64,000 nucleotides of DNA from Balanoglossus misakiensis (Eukaryota; Hemichordata): positions 9,672,001-9,736,000 of the forward strand of contig CM082588.2 in assembly GCA_040954595.2 (NCBI GenBank). Direction: 5' to 3'. The number at the start of each line of letters is the position of its first letter. The first letter of the stretch is position 1. Below are positions 40,025-52,350 of this stretch, one piece after another. The translations under genes and the position numbers were made by a program. Under the pieces are notes generated by a model. That model saw only the letters and a program-made list of their open reading frames with translations. It ran no database searches and was not told where the DNA came from.

Positions 40025-41490
40025 GTGAGTATCTACAATTGGGAGAAAGTAAGATGTAGGTGTTTGTGCAATGTAAGTGTCCAATACATGTACATGTATA
40101 TGTGACACTGAAATTACACATTGTACAGTCAATAATTGGTAAATGTCTATTATTCATGACACAAATCAACATACAGTCAAACCTCTGTGACTGGCCACCT
40201 CTATTAAACAGCCACCTCTATATAGTGCCCACTTTATTCTAGTCCCTGTGTAATTTATATCTACATTAATTGACTTTTCTACCAGGTATAATGGCCACCT
40301 GTCTATAAAGGCCAGTTTAGGAAAGTCCCTTCACTAGCCATAATGGACAGGCTTGACTGCACTAATGTGTTGATTTCTGTCTGTAATACGTGTAACACAA
40401 TCATAAAATTTTTCATAAAGAGGGCACACTTCCAAAATAAGGTGTCATCTCCAAGCAGACAATGTGAAAAAGGAGGCCGGTAGGTTACAGAGTACTGCTC
40501 GAGCTCATCTACTTTGTTGTATACATGATACAAGTTGCGTGTAAAACTGACCTTACAATAAAATGTGGCTGTCGAAAGTCTGTCCCAACTATAGTGTTGA
40601 TACACAAGACAAAGTTTTTACTCTTTGACCAACTGGCCTCATGTTTGCGTCTTGGAAGGGCACCCTCTTTATGAAAAAGGCATATGATATCACTACAAGG
40701 AATAAATTAACATGATAGAACATTGCTGATTAATGTCATAGATCATGATAACATGAATGCATAGCAATGTTTTGTTACAATTTGGTACATAAAGAAATGG
40801 ACTACTGTGACAGTATTGACTCTGGGCACTTAGTATACGTAGATGATTCCCAGCCTCAAAATTCTGACTTGCTTCACCGTTGGAAGAAGTCAGTTTTCAG
40901 GTTAACATGTATATTTGTACAGAGTGTGGCATTAGTGAGTGGTTGCATCACATCAATGCATGACAAAAGGTCATCACTGTGTAAGACTCAGAAAAAGAAT
41001 TTGAATACAAATCCTATTAAACAAAATATTCTAAAATTTACATGTTATTTTAACACCTGTTTACTCCTATAAAAGTGAGTGCACGTGTTTTCGAGGTCTC
41101 TTCAATCCAGAAGCCACTGTATAGGCCTTAGTTGGTGCATGTAGCTCCTAGACTTAGAAATAAAGACGCCTCAAGTCCAGTTGACCATCTCACACTTCTG
41201 GCACTGGTGGGATTCAAACCAACGCCATCGAAATGACTGCAGGTGTCTAAAACCCCTTGACTGTAGGACACAAATGCCTGACAGTGATATAACTATGTTA
41301 CAATGTTACGTCGACACTACATAAGTTTGGGGATATGTTGTCTCAAATGATGAAATTGAGAAAAATTATCCCCATCTTGTTATAATCTGAGCCCAGTTGT
41401 CTTTGGTGTGAGATTCCAGTAGTTAAGAGTAGGCTTATCTTGAATAATGTAATGCTTGTAAATAATTTATAATTTCTTCTTACCCTCCAG

Positions 41491-41613
41491 ATATGAATAA
41501 ATGTCACAGTTGTGGAAATGCGTGTCAACACTATTGTCAGAATACCCATGGTAGTTATTGCTGCGCTTGCAGACAAGGCTTCAATGTGCTGGAGGATGGC
41601 CATGCATGTGCAG
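41491..41613 (+). CDS. EGF-like exon type A, copy 3
   Basis: 123 nt, phase 1-1, open: DMNKCHSCGNACQHYCQNTH followed by GSYCCACRQGFNVLEDG. Glu of the calcium consensus is replaced by Lys, and an extra cysteine appears (HSCG instead of HSGG), giving an odd cysteine number. Acceptor and donor intact. Confidence 0.72.
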
Positions 41614-42238
41614 GTATGTAACTGTGGATATTGATCTCTTCTGTGGCTACACTGTTTGGGGATTGTATATTGCTATGGTTACAATAAAACATGCATCCTG
41701 TCTGTCCATTGCACACATTTTAAAATTTGAAATCAACCGCACACTCGTACTGAACACATGTTTGTTGAAATTGTATCTCAGAAATTTTCCAATTATAATT
41801 ATGCATAATATAAACAAATTAACAAATGTGAAAACTTAGCATTGAAAATTTGTTTGCAAGGGTGAAAAAGTAATCTGTATTTTAAAAATCAGACAAAGTT
41901 TTGCTGACAGGGTACACAAGTTTCAGGGGATTTTGTCAAAATGAGAATGATAGAGAGTGTTAAAATTCCTAGAAAGAGATTGCCATGGATATTGAGGACT
42001 TTGGTGTAAAAACAATCAACTGATCAATTAATATAATTATGTGGTTACGAATATGTGTCATCAACCTCACCTTCTATCCGCAATGCTGGATCTATAGACA
42101 GTTTTAAAAGGGGTTTAAAAACTCGTCTTTTTATTCTGCACAATTTCATTCCATTGCTTTTTTTGGTTTAAAGGGAATGTCTTTCAGAACTGTTTTGGTT
42201 TCTTTGGGGTTTTTAAGTGTAATTTTTTTATCCTTTAA

Positions 42239-44974
42239 AGAGCATATCTTAGCTCGAAACACACTTTGAGGATAAATAATAATTGGGCTTGTGTGTTAAA
42301 TGCTGGTGTCCTTTTACTTATTTCATATGGATAAATAAATGTTAAATTTAAAAATGTTCAGGGCCTGAGAAAAAACTTCTGTTTGGGCCACGCCCATTTC
42401 TGTGACGTCACAAGAGGAACCCATTTACGTTTGCAAGACTGTACATTGCAGTGGTTGAATTGCAATCATACATGTCTGTGATCTAAACAGCTTTGCTGGG
42501 TCAGCCTCTGGATCCCCCGTTCCATTCAAAATAAATGTACATATATACCTTTTTATCTAGGGGAGATGCGATTATGAAAAAAATAACACTACTCGGCCCG
42601 GTTAGGCTACGGCTACGCATTGCAAGCAGTACACAACATGCAATGGCAGCGGATGTGTATAGGCACCTTACACATACAATGATTGCTGCCTCGATTAAGA
42701 TGGGTCCCCCGTATCTTTTTGCTCGTTTCTATGGGCCTTTATAGGACACTACACTCAATTTTGATCGAAACCGTTATGAACGTCCGACAAGGGGCTTGTA
42801 ACTAGTTAAAAATACACACGATTGTGTGCACACCCCCTGTCCGAGTATGTTTACGGCAGCTACCGCCCGGCCATAGGCCGCCACGCTAATACGGTAAAGC
42901 AGCGGTCAGCGATAGCGTGCGCGTCCTGTAACCACAGTAACTGGATCGAACGCTAAAAATCCAATGTTTTGTACACAGAGATTTTGTACCGTTCACGAAA
43001 ATCCGTAAGGCTTTTTTCATAGGCCACGTACGCCAGTCAAATTTGACCTGCTTGTTGAGAACGCACTTCCACACAGTGTGACGGATCGTTTTTTCGGTTT
43101 TCGTCGTGCTAAGAAGCGATACCGGTGGAAGAGTGCGTCCGAAAACACCTAAAATCGATGACTTTTTCCGCTGTGGTACGGGTATGCTGAAATCGTAGGA
43201 TACAACGATAATATTCGAAAACAAAATCCGTCACGATCTTCCCTGGTTCAAGCAACTAATGAATACATATCAAGTTCGTTTTTGAGGTCACGGAATAAAA
43301 AGCCTTAGGCTTTTGAAATTTGACCTAGCTAATTTGCATATCAATGGCGTCAGGGGGCGCGCGCTCACAATCGTGCAGATTTTCAACTAGTTACCAGCCC
43401 CTTGTTAGACTCTGAAAACGGCTTAGTCCAAATCGGGGTGTAATGTCCTGCAAAGGCCCATAGCAACGGGCAAAAAGATCCGGGAGACCCATCTTAAACC
43501 GTGGAATATTGCCCAGAGGTTTAGGACTAGAGTGTTGGGTCTCAATCTACTTATCTTGGACAATGTCAACTTATTGACAACTGATATATCGTGGTCTTTT
43601 GGCAATTTTCGATCACTGCCTCAACAGACAAAATACGCGCGTGTTATTACAAGGGAACTCCATCAGCGCCGATGCATGTACACGCAGTCAGCAGCGATGA
43701 CACATATCGCGCCGCGATGTATATGTACCATGGCAGCACTAAAATTCTGTCTTCTGAATTACATGTAAGCTATATGCCTTTTTGGTGATGACAAACAGAA
43801 ACATGTATGACTTGTCGCTGTAATCATGAAATTTCCTTCACATGCTTCATACTGCATTATAACAAAATGAAACCATACAACCAACAGCAACAGGCGATCA
43901 TGCCGGGCCGACCCACTCACGCTCACAAAGCATGAAACATTTTCATTGATACACACGAATATCCAAGTTTGGAAACGGTTTTCACTCACACGTGGCAAAA
44001 TTTATTCAACACATTTTGTTTCAAAATTTGTACAGTGTGTTTTGGAGCCGATGAGTCGGACATAGTGCGACGTAAAACTTGTAAATAAAGAAATTAGAAA
44101 AGAAAGATGGCGACCATTCAGCCGAAGCCATACAAAGGTATGACTGAAAAAAATGTGAAATAGTAACAGTAATATTTTGAACGTTCAAGTTTTCACATTG
44201 ATTGCTGTCAACCTTAATTATCGAAGTTTGAGGTCCCTGGGTACCGGGTAGCCAGACGAAAGAGTGAATAATTATAAGCAATCTCGACATGATGTCGGCC
44301 AGCGCAAAATTGTGTTTACGCCTCCTGCCAGTTCACCTTCTACTGTGTAATCGCGGCCGCTGGAACACTGAATGAACACCAACATTGGGTATAAACGATC
44401 AGTTGTGCTCTGAATTGAATATTGATCACTGGTCGACCTCTCCTACTGACAGGCTTCTATTTTCCTGTAAGGGTGTGGATTGTCTTCTCGTGATTCAAAC
44501 CTGGCCGATTATCGTTCAACGGTCATGCATTGACAGTTACGGCCGCCGCCGCCGGATGGCTTCATATCCACCGTACAATATCGATGATTGTGGCATAGAC
44601 TTTCATTGGTTTTCGGGGAATTCACACGGGTGACTTCCGTCTAGGTAATGTGTTGCTGCAACCACGGCAACCACCTCTTTTTCCCATTGTGGTATTACAC
44701 AGAAAAGCACGAAAACACCGTATGACACCTGTGAGCATCGCTAAAGCTGGTCTACCTGAAGGGTTCCTCTTGTGACGTCACGTCACGTGACCAAAATGCA
44801 GCAAATCTGAACTCAGATTTTCAGGACAGGGTGGATTTTGAAGTATTTTATGAGAACAAAACAAATATTATAGAAATCGATACCCGAAAAATATTGTCAC
44901 TTTTGGTAAATATTAGATTTCTTTCAATCATTTTTTAACCTTCTGATAAGATTTAAAAAGGCAAGATATGCTCT
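42239..44974. mobile_element. 2.7 kb TTAA-target DNA transposon (Kolobok/piggyBac type)
   Basis: Terminal inverted repeat agagcatatctt (12 bp perfect), flanked by TTAA on both sides (42235-42238, 44975-44978). Sister blocks have the single TTAA at the empty site (tcctttaagctttcac, near 28770 and 33940). A second inverted repeat, tgacgtcacaagaggaaccc / gggttcctcttgtgacgtca, lies 160-200 bases inside each end. No complete transposase; a short ATG frame with donor (44107, MATIQPKPYK then gtatga) and minus-strand frames are unassigned. The TTAA target and AG start favour Kolobok; not proven. Confidence 0.88.
42698..43498. repeat. Nested inverted repeat with about 130-base arms
   Basis: Inside the TTAA element: left arm ttaagatgggtc...acaaggggcttgtaactagtt...acgattgtg; the right arm, about 80% complementary, runs cacaatcgtg...aactagttacc..ccccttgtt...gacccatcttaa. 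It encloses about 530 bases. It may be an older MITE captured in the element. Confidence 0.7.
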
Positions 44975-45101
44975 TTAAGCTTTCACTTGTTTTCCAATTT
45001 TATTATTTTTAGTTGAAAATGCACTAAGATGTATGTGTATTATGTTTGTCAGGAAATAAATAATAATAAAATTAAAAATAATAAACTATCTTTGATTTCA
45101 G

Positions 45102-45209
45102 ATGTCAATAAGAGAGCAGATCTTTGTGAACGCCAGTGTGTGAATACAGCAGGCTCTTTTTATTGCACTTGTTCTGTGGGATATTGATTGGTCAATGGAG
45201 AGTGTACAG
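45102..45209 (+). pseudogene. EGF-like exon type B, copy 3 (TGA and 9-bp deletion)
   Basis: 108 nt. Lacks gaatgtatg, removing the first cysteine and the calcium Glu (DVNKRADLC), and carries the same in-frame TGA (45185-45187) as the other copies. Splice sites intact. Confidence 0.7.
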
Positions 45210-45730
45210 GTAAGACCAGCACAATATGTGGACAACGAAAGGTCCAGTATCTGTAACTTTTGAATTTTTATTCAGTATTTTTCTGGTTATCAACCATCAT
45301 TTCTTGTTCAGCTCGATGAAGCAGGGTAAGCAATGTTGTTATGTGTAAACATTGTATTCAAGCCTGGGTCTGGACTTGGATGAAATTTGTCAATAATAAC
45401 AGTGATTGGTAACTGCATGTTTACATAACTGGCTAACTGTTAAAGAGACCAGCTGTTCTATTTGGTGTGTGTACAGTACACATGCCATTGGCAGCTTATG
45501 GGTCAGCCAATGTTTGCCTGTTGATCTCTTGATGTGTGTGTGTGTGTGTGTGTCTGTCTGTATATGTACTCCGGTGTAGACTTTTTTCTTGTATTATCCG
45601 TGAATGGGACCACCGTGTACTTAACGCAATTTCTTACACTCATCAGGGATATTTTGGCTTGTCTAACACGAGCTAAAAATATCCCCAACTCGTCTGAGAA
45701 ATCTTTTACCAGGTCCTAAGGTTGTAAGAC

Positions 45731-46080
45731 TAATAGAATCTCACACTCCCAAGGACTTGGGATCATATTTCTCACATGTGTTGAGGATTTTCTGTCCCAA
45801 ACAAGCTGCAGGCGAGTGTGGGACAAAATATCCCTGACGAGTGTGAGAAATATGATCCCAGGTCCTTGGTGTGTGAGATTATATTTCTCACACGGCCACA
45901 AATTAGCCAAATTCGTTTTAAAACATTAAATAAATGACTCTTGAACTGTCATCTGGCACGTTGTAGTTTCTGTATCATAGGATAACATTTAGCTTTGTCA
46001 TCCAATCTGAATCAGCGCTCATGTCATATACAGCTTTCGATTCAGTGAGAATGTGTGATTGATTTGTTGTTCATTGTTCA
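45731..46080. repeat. MITE with TIR taatagaatctcacac, right end lost
   Basis: Left end and interior as in 29522-29919; truncated near gtgagaatgtgtgattg just before the small exon at 46082. Confidence 0.65.
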
Positions 46081-46081
46081 G

Positions 46082-46129
46082 GTGCACAACAGTGCACGTT
46101 AATTGATTGTCAAGGCCTCCAGCCCATAG
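46082..46129 (+). CDS. Small candidate exon with CxxxxC
   Basis: 48 nt between acceptor tgttcattgttcag and donor g|gtaaga, phase 1-1 like the EGF exons. Encodes GAQQCTLIDCQGLQPIG. It could be a linker exon of the EGF protein. It resembles the exon at 49669 in size, phase and C-x4-C spacing. Too short for similarity-based naming. Confidence 0.4.
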
Positions 46130-46835
46130 GTAAGAGGGCATAAAGGTAATCAGAAAATTGTACGAAAATGAAATAAATAATACATGTACTCAAATAATAT
46201 AAATGACAACATCAAGCAGCACTTGTGTGGAAGTACGTACTCGGGATACAAAGTGAGGAACTTAGCAGATTAAGTTTTTTAACACATTTTCTCTAAGTTT
46301 AAAGGCATTGTAAACATAAATACTTGAGGATTCTGATGCGCTCATGATATTAACAAACATTTGAATGTGGGGAATTTTAGTGTAACCAATATATTGTTTT
46401 CTAAGACTGTCATATAAGGTGCAAACAAGTAAAAAGTGATACTTCTATTTGTGCACCAGAGCATAGCCTACAGTGTCTCTCTGAAACGTCCACGTTCTGA
46501 TCTCTTCCCTCCTCTATTGCAAGAGGAAGGGCAGAACAGCGAAAACATGCAAAAATGTCTTTGACATTACGTGTACAGTTGACATTAACTACTTTTCAGG
46601 CTGTAACAATTATTTAAAATGTGTGTATGTACGGAGTTTGGTTTTGGACGGACAGTGTGATTTCCATTGTTGCTTCAAAATATCTGAAATTCTTGTCTCA
46701 AATGCTGAAAGGAACAAACGCTTATCGCCTCTTTCCTGAGAAATCCAGGCGAAAATAAAATGTGTTTCACCAATGTTGCCCAAGTGTGACGGCCTAAACA
46801 GTCAAGATTACGTATGTAGCATTAAATATGCTTGC

Positions 46836-47290
46836 CTAGGGAGTCTTTCCTGTGGCATCTCTATAAGTTTCACCCAGTAACGAATACAACATTGTGTGAA
46901 CATACACTGGCAACCGCCCACATTCTCCAATTACAGCTTCATTGGTAGTGCTCCTTGGCACACCTAGAAAAATTCTGCACCATGTTCTTTGCACTTTTTC
47001 TATGATGTCATAAAACTCAAGTCTCCGATCCATAACAAAGAATGAGTAAGATCATGGCATCAAACACCTTGAAGTGACATTCAAATGGCATATACCCTAG
47101 TTTCCACCTGGCAACTGAGAGTAGAGACAACACCTTGCTGGCTTGATTAGCCAATGTTTGCACTGCTCTGGACCAGGTGTTGCGATTAAACAAAAGTGAA
47201 CCTAGGAGTTTGAACAATGTCCTTGTAATAGACAGGTTTTGGTTGAGACAGGTTTTACTGTATTTTGATACATGCTCTGGCTTAACCATT
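46836..47290 (-). pseudogene. Non-LTR retrotransposon (LINE) fragment
   Basis: Minus strand, two adjacent frames with one frameshift at about 47020-47030: FDAMILLILCYGSET, then EKVQRTWCRIFLGVPRSTTN and AVIGECGRLPVYV. The 'YGSE...E.vQ..f.r..LGV...T.n.av.gE.GR.Pl' pattern is the region after the RT domain in many invertebrate LINEs. 5' and 3' parts are absent. Confidence 0.65.
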
Positions 47291-47394
47291 TCACCACCAT
47301 GGTACAGTCCAAACCCGTTGTCTTCTATGGTAAGGTTGGACCTCTAAAAAGGGAACTGGGAGGTTCTTTCTGGGAATCTCTTTATTTCTTCTGT

Positions 47395-49530
47395 CACAAA
47401 AATTGCATGGGAGTTCTAATTCTAAAAGGAGCACTGATTTGATAAAATATCTCAAAGTCAAGTTTTGGATGTGGCTCCAGTTCAAGTATTGTAGGTGACT
47501 AGTTTTCCGGAGTTCAAGTCTGTATACTTGCAGTAGAGTTGGTCACATGGACTTGGGTAATCTGAGTGTGGTCAGAAATTGAACTTACACACACACATTG
47601 ATTGAGTTAAGAACATGTCTGGTGTATTACTGTAATATGACTAGATACTGCAAATGCATAAACAATAAGCGTATGTTAAAATACACAGTTTTCATTGATA
47701 TATCTGATTCATGAAATTAAATACACATGTTCATTAAAACCCACTATGATAGAGCGCCCCCACTGTTCAGAATGTCAGTTTTGAAGTCCTACATCTATGA
47801 CGTCATGCCTAGCTGTCAATGTTAACTGATGTGTACTTGTACTACTTGTAAATGGAAGTACTTTAAAGTAAAGCTCAGATGTAAGGGTTTTGTAAAATAA
47901 ATATAATATTAAAACATTGCAATCATTTTAGTCCTTCGGAACAGCGGTCCAATTGACTAATGTGATCACTCTGTGTGCGGCATATGGCATATTAAGCATT
48001 TAGTATTTTTCAATCAGAAGCCATTAATCCTGTGATTAATTCTGTTTCTTGCAACACTGATTTTAAATCACCACACATGAATATTTTTATCCAAAGGACT
48101 GTGGTGCCCAAGTTTTTATAAGATAAACAAACAGTGAAATTCACTGAAGAAGTGAGTGAGCACTTGCCCATTCATTGTTCAATGAAAGGTGACCACCAAT
48201 TCATTGACGCCTTGAGCATAGCAACAACAACCTGTGTATTGACGATACTGCCTGTAGCCTTTCAGTTGATGTTGCTTGATGTACATATATGACTGGAGTT
48301 GATCATTTGTGTTTTTTGTTGCATTGTTATTTTTAACAGCGTATTAAGCAATTTTTTGTTTGAGTTCTTCATTCAGTGATGGTAGCTGACTAAAATCAGT
48401 GATGGTCGTCAGGTTGTGTATTTCAATTTTCAGGATGACTGCTTTTGTAATAAATTCACAAGTTCTGTGACCGTCACAATAGTGTTCTGAATTATTGGTT
48501 TGTTTTCCTGTAGTGTGCATTTACATGTTCCCAGATAGGAAGTTTTAATGGGTATTAGTGTCAACATCCACAAGTGACTTGAGGCCAGTGAACTTGCAGT
48601 TGTGTGTAGTTTGGATATTAGCTTGTGGTGATATTAACATGGCGAATATCAAAATAGTACAAACAAATGTTTAAAACAGGACATATCCATAGCTTTCCCT
48701 TTCATAATTGGACTGTATTGTTATTGAAGTACAAAGACTTTCCAGCAACATGACATGGCTGGATTTTTTTGTAGGAAACAAGTCCGGCTGCTATTTGCTG
48801 TCTTTGTATTACACTACTAGTAACATCTCCATTTCTAGCTTTGCACCTCACATTCAATGAATAGACCTGTGGATGTTTTGACACTTCTCGTCAATGAATG
48901 TGTATGGCTGCAGTTTATCAAATGATACACAAATCAAAGGAACAAACAGTGACTTTTATTTCTTTTGAGAACCTTGCATTCTTATATTTAAATGCTCACT
49001 TACTGGCCCCAATTGCAAAATAGCAACATTTAATACATGCGATATTCAATGCGTTTACAGTATTCAAAAATGTTTGAAATTGAATATTGTGCCAAAGAGT
49101 GGTGTTGTCAGTCCAAATATCAAAGCATTGAATGATTGTTCACAGTTTCCTGTATGGTTTGGCCCACCTCTTGTGAAAAGATGACTTGTGATATAGTGTT
49201 GTACATTGAAAAGAAATATATATACAAGGCATGTATTTTAAATAATTCATATTTTCAATCTAGAAGTGGGAGCTGCTTCCTCAAGATATAATTGATTGTC
49301 AGAATGAAAGGCAAGCAATTCACACAAGTTAACTCCAACACAACAACTCTTCAATTAAATAATTGACATCAGATAACCACAAAGGCATTATTCAAATAAA
49401 TTGTATAAATGCAGTTACAAGATTTGATGTCTGAAATTTAATGATAGGTGTAGATTTTGTCAGCATTTCCCTTCCTGGGTTTCTTTGCGATTAGTTGTTT
49501 TGCGTAGTAGAATGGAACAGTGCCCGGTCC
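47395..49530 (+). repeat. Duplicated non-coding block W, copy 2
   Basis: See 36165-38690; no gene recognised. Confidence 0.75.
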
Positions 49531-49668
49531 GGATTGGTCACATTAATGTTCCGAGAGAAAGTTAATTTGGCAACTGCTCATTGTATGAAAGGTCATAGGG
49601 TTAAGATGTCTTATGTCAAAGTCACTTATGAATCCCTTAAAGATAAATGTAACCTATCTTATTGACAG

Positions 49669-49719
49669 ATAAGCCAGCAACAACAGAGAAATGTTATACA
49701 CCCAAATGCTATCAACGAG
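49669..49719 (+). CDS. Small candidate exon with CxxxxC
   Basis: 51 nt, acceptor ttattgacag, donor g|gtgagc, phase 1-1. Encodes DKPATTEKCYTPKCYQRG. Same layout as 46082-46129; possibly a short repeated linker module between EGF domains or before a membrane-proximal part. Function unknown. Confidence 0.4.
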
Positions 49720-51864
49720 GTGAGCTTCTGTCTATCTAGGAAATGGTGCCACACTGCTACTGATAAGGACAAAAAAAGAGTTTTGTTTAGCGCGTAGGAA
49801 AATGTCAAAAATTTTAGTTATGGTAAACAACCAACACGCAAACATTTATTTTCTTTTCAATTGTTTGATAAAATTATTATAACTATCCCAAAATTTGCAG
49901 CTTGTGTGCCTTTAAAATTCAAATTCCTGTCCAAAGGGTGTCTACCCCTGCTGGTCAACTGTTATATAGGCAATTTACACAAACACGTACCAGTATAGAT
50001 TCGACCACAGTCCTGTTGGCAAACATGCTCCAATGGTCTTTGCAGACAACCATCATAAATGCATGAAACGCAGCACGCTCATTCAGTCCGATAATAGGTG
50101 CTAAAACATAACATTTTGACATCACTAACATTTTTCCCAGTGACCAAATTTTCCCAGTTTGAATCGACTGTTGATTTTGTGGAAACATTAACATGGCCAG
50201 TTTTGTCCAGTGGCTGTGATTGAAACCATCTCCAATACCAGAAAAATGCTGATCCAAAACAAACGTTAAGCACAAATTGTCATTTTGACTCGTATACTCA
50301 GAGTTTCGGAAACTTGATCAAGTAATATGACTTCAGAGAGGGGGGAGCAGTATCCCCTTCCATTTATTGGCTGTTTAAACAGATGTGTCAGTTATGTTGA
50401 AGCATTCTTCTTGCTTTATGCAGATGCAATTTGCGCCCCCATCCTCTACATACTGTAATCAGTCTCAGTGTTTGCCTGCTCGAGATTGTCAGTTTTTCAT
50501 AAAAAGGAAATATTCATTTAAATTAAGCTTTAAATAATCTTATATATGATTTTAATTATGTCTATTAAATGACATTTCATAATATATCAAGATCAACACT
50601 TATGTATGACAAAACAGGCCAAAAATGAAAGTAAATCTAAAATTCCTGTATTTTTTAAAAAGTGCAATTTTGCAATGAAAAATGAAAATCTAATGTCTCA
50701 GCGGTGTACATTTACTTGCATGAGTTCTAGTGGAGGAGATCATGTTTTGTTTATGAAGTTCAATAGTCAGAAATGCAACATTTTCATTGTTTCTTGCATT
50801 TCCCACGGTGGCAGCCATATTTCTTTATGGCAAAGCTTTATTATTTATCTAGTTAAAACTTGCAAATGCACTCATATTTAGGGTTAAAAATACTTGTATA
50901 CAGTTCAGTGCCTACATCTGCATGGACTAATACTAGTAAAGTTTGAAAAAAAAATGATAATTATCCCTAAAGTTTCAACTTATATGCCTGTAAGCGACAT
51001 ACCTTGTATGTGCATGAATTTGTCGTCAACCAGAAACGGATTACTTGTATGAAAATGTTTGGAGTTCTCGCAGCTATTTTAAATTCACCACTATTATCTT
51101 GGGCTGGCCATCTGAAAGGCAGCATGGTTGTCAAAGGATAAATCTTTTATGTCAACCGAGCAACATATTTAATATCATGAAGTGTACACAACATTTGCAC
51201 TGCTGGAACTATCATGACCACAATACTTGTTTACTCACCATGGAGGTCAACTGGACCCCTATAAAAACGGTAGAACCGTTTTAATCCAGCTGACTTTCGA
51301 ATTGCAAAGTACCGTCACAATCAAATTTGATAAGCCTATTTATATGCATTAATTCAAGTTTAAAGGAAAACTCATGAAAAAATGTGCGTTTTGGCAGCTA
51401 TGGAGGTTTACCCCACTGTGTTCACTGATCAGGTTTGCAAAATACATTCAACCTTATGTAGTATGGTAATCAAACACTTAAAAATGTGATGTCATATAAC
51501 AAAGGCCTGTTGAAATACCCTGAAAGAAATAAAGTGTCTGTTTTACTTCTTACAATATACCATGCCAACAATTCTGCTGATGCAAAATTCAGTTGATGCA
51601 ACACTTACAGATGTATGCACAGAACATAAAATCAGTATGGGAACCCTCCATTAAAACTTCTGCACTTTGTACCTGACTTGGCTATTGTCAAGTCGTGTCA
51701 CTTAATATGTAATATTACCTGTAATCTGTTTGGTTTTGTTATTATTTTGTTATTTCATGCGTCCTTGAGCTTGGTGGGTGACACACTTTACACACCTGCT
51801 TGTTGCATGCATGGCACTATTTTTTGACTAAAAATGTTCCTTCCAGGCCATTAAATTACCTATA
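49720..51864. other. No gene recognised
   Basis: AT-rich; short frames on both strands without splice borders or family motifs. Confidence 0.4.
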
Positions 51865-52040
51865 CAGTAAAACTCCAATTATCCGAACTCCAATTATCCG
51901 AACTGTTTGGTTATCCAAACTGCTGTCATGTCCCCCAAACAGTTCTTTTGTATAGGATCGCTATCCGAATAACCGAACTGTCTGCATATCCGAACAAAAT
52001 CAATGTCCCCCTGTCAGTTCGGATAATTGGAGTTTTACTG
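51865..52040. repeat. 176-bp pogo-like MITE
   Basis: Ends cagtaaaactccaattatcc / ggataattggagttttactg, TA on both sides (51863-51864, 52041-52042). Internal ccgaac/gttcgg motifs resemble those of the Tigger-like element at 15230. Confidence 0.85.
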
Positions 52041-52194
52041 TATTGGGATATATCTTCATTTTGGCAATTTGTACGATGGGTAAACACTATTTGACGGGCG
52101 GAGAAGGCCTGCTTATTGATATGTATTCTATTGCAACCAATCAGTACACATAGTTAGAGACTGCTCAGCATTCCAGATCTTATATCGAGAGCGG

Positions 52195-52350
52195 CCACTG
52201 TTTCGCGAGTATAAATTTTCGCGTTCTCTTATTTCATTCACTGCATCGTTATCTTCAAAAAAATTTACGTGACACTTTATTTTTACACTATTTTGGCACT
52301 TGCGTATTTGGCGAAAATTTATTGCTCGCGAAAAATTAAAGCCGCTTGCA
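52195..52350. repeat. Fragment of the gcgaaaattt MITE family
   Basis: tttcgcgagtataaattttcgcg ... gcgaaaatttattgctcgcgaaaa; borders unclear. Confidence 0.45.

Larger units (their letters stand above)
38690..41110 (+). repeat. Duplicated block Z, copy 2
   Basis: See 29552-31970; the same introns, MITE (40174-40359) and exon lesions. Confidence 0.85.

Noticed and set aside
45534-45560. (TG)n stretch as a regulatory Z-DNA site
   Set aside because: An ordinary short microsatellite, variable between the duplicated blocks (29337, 34508).
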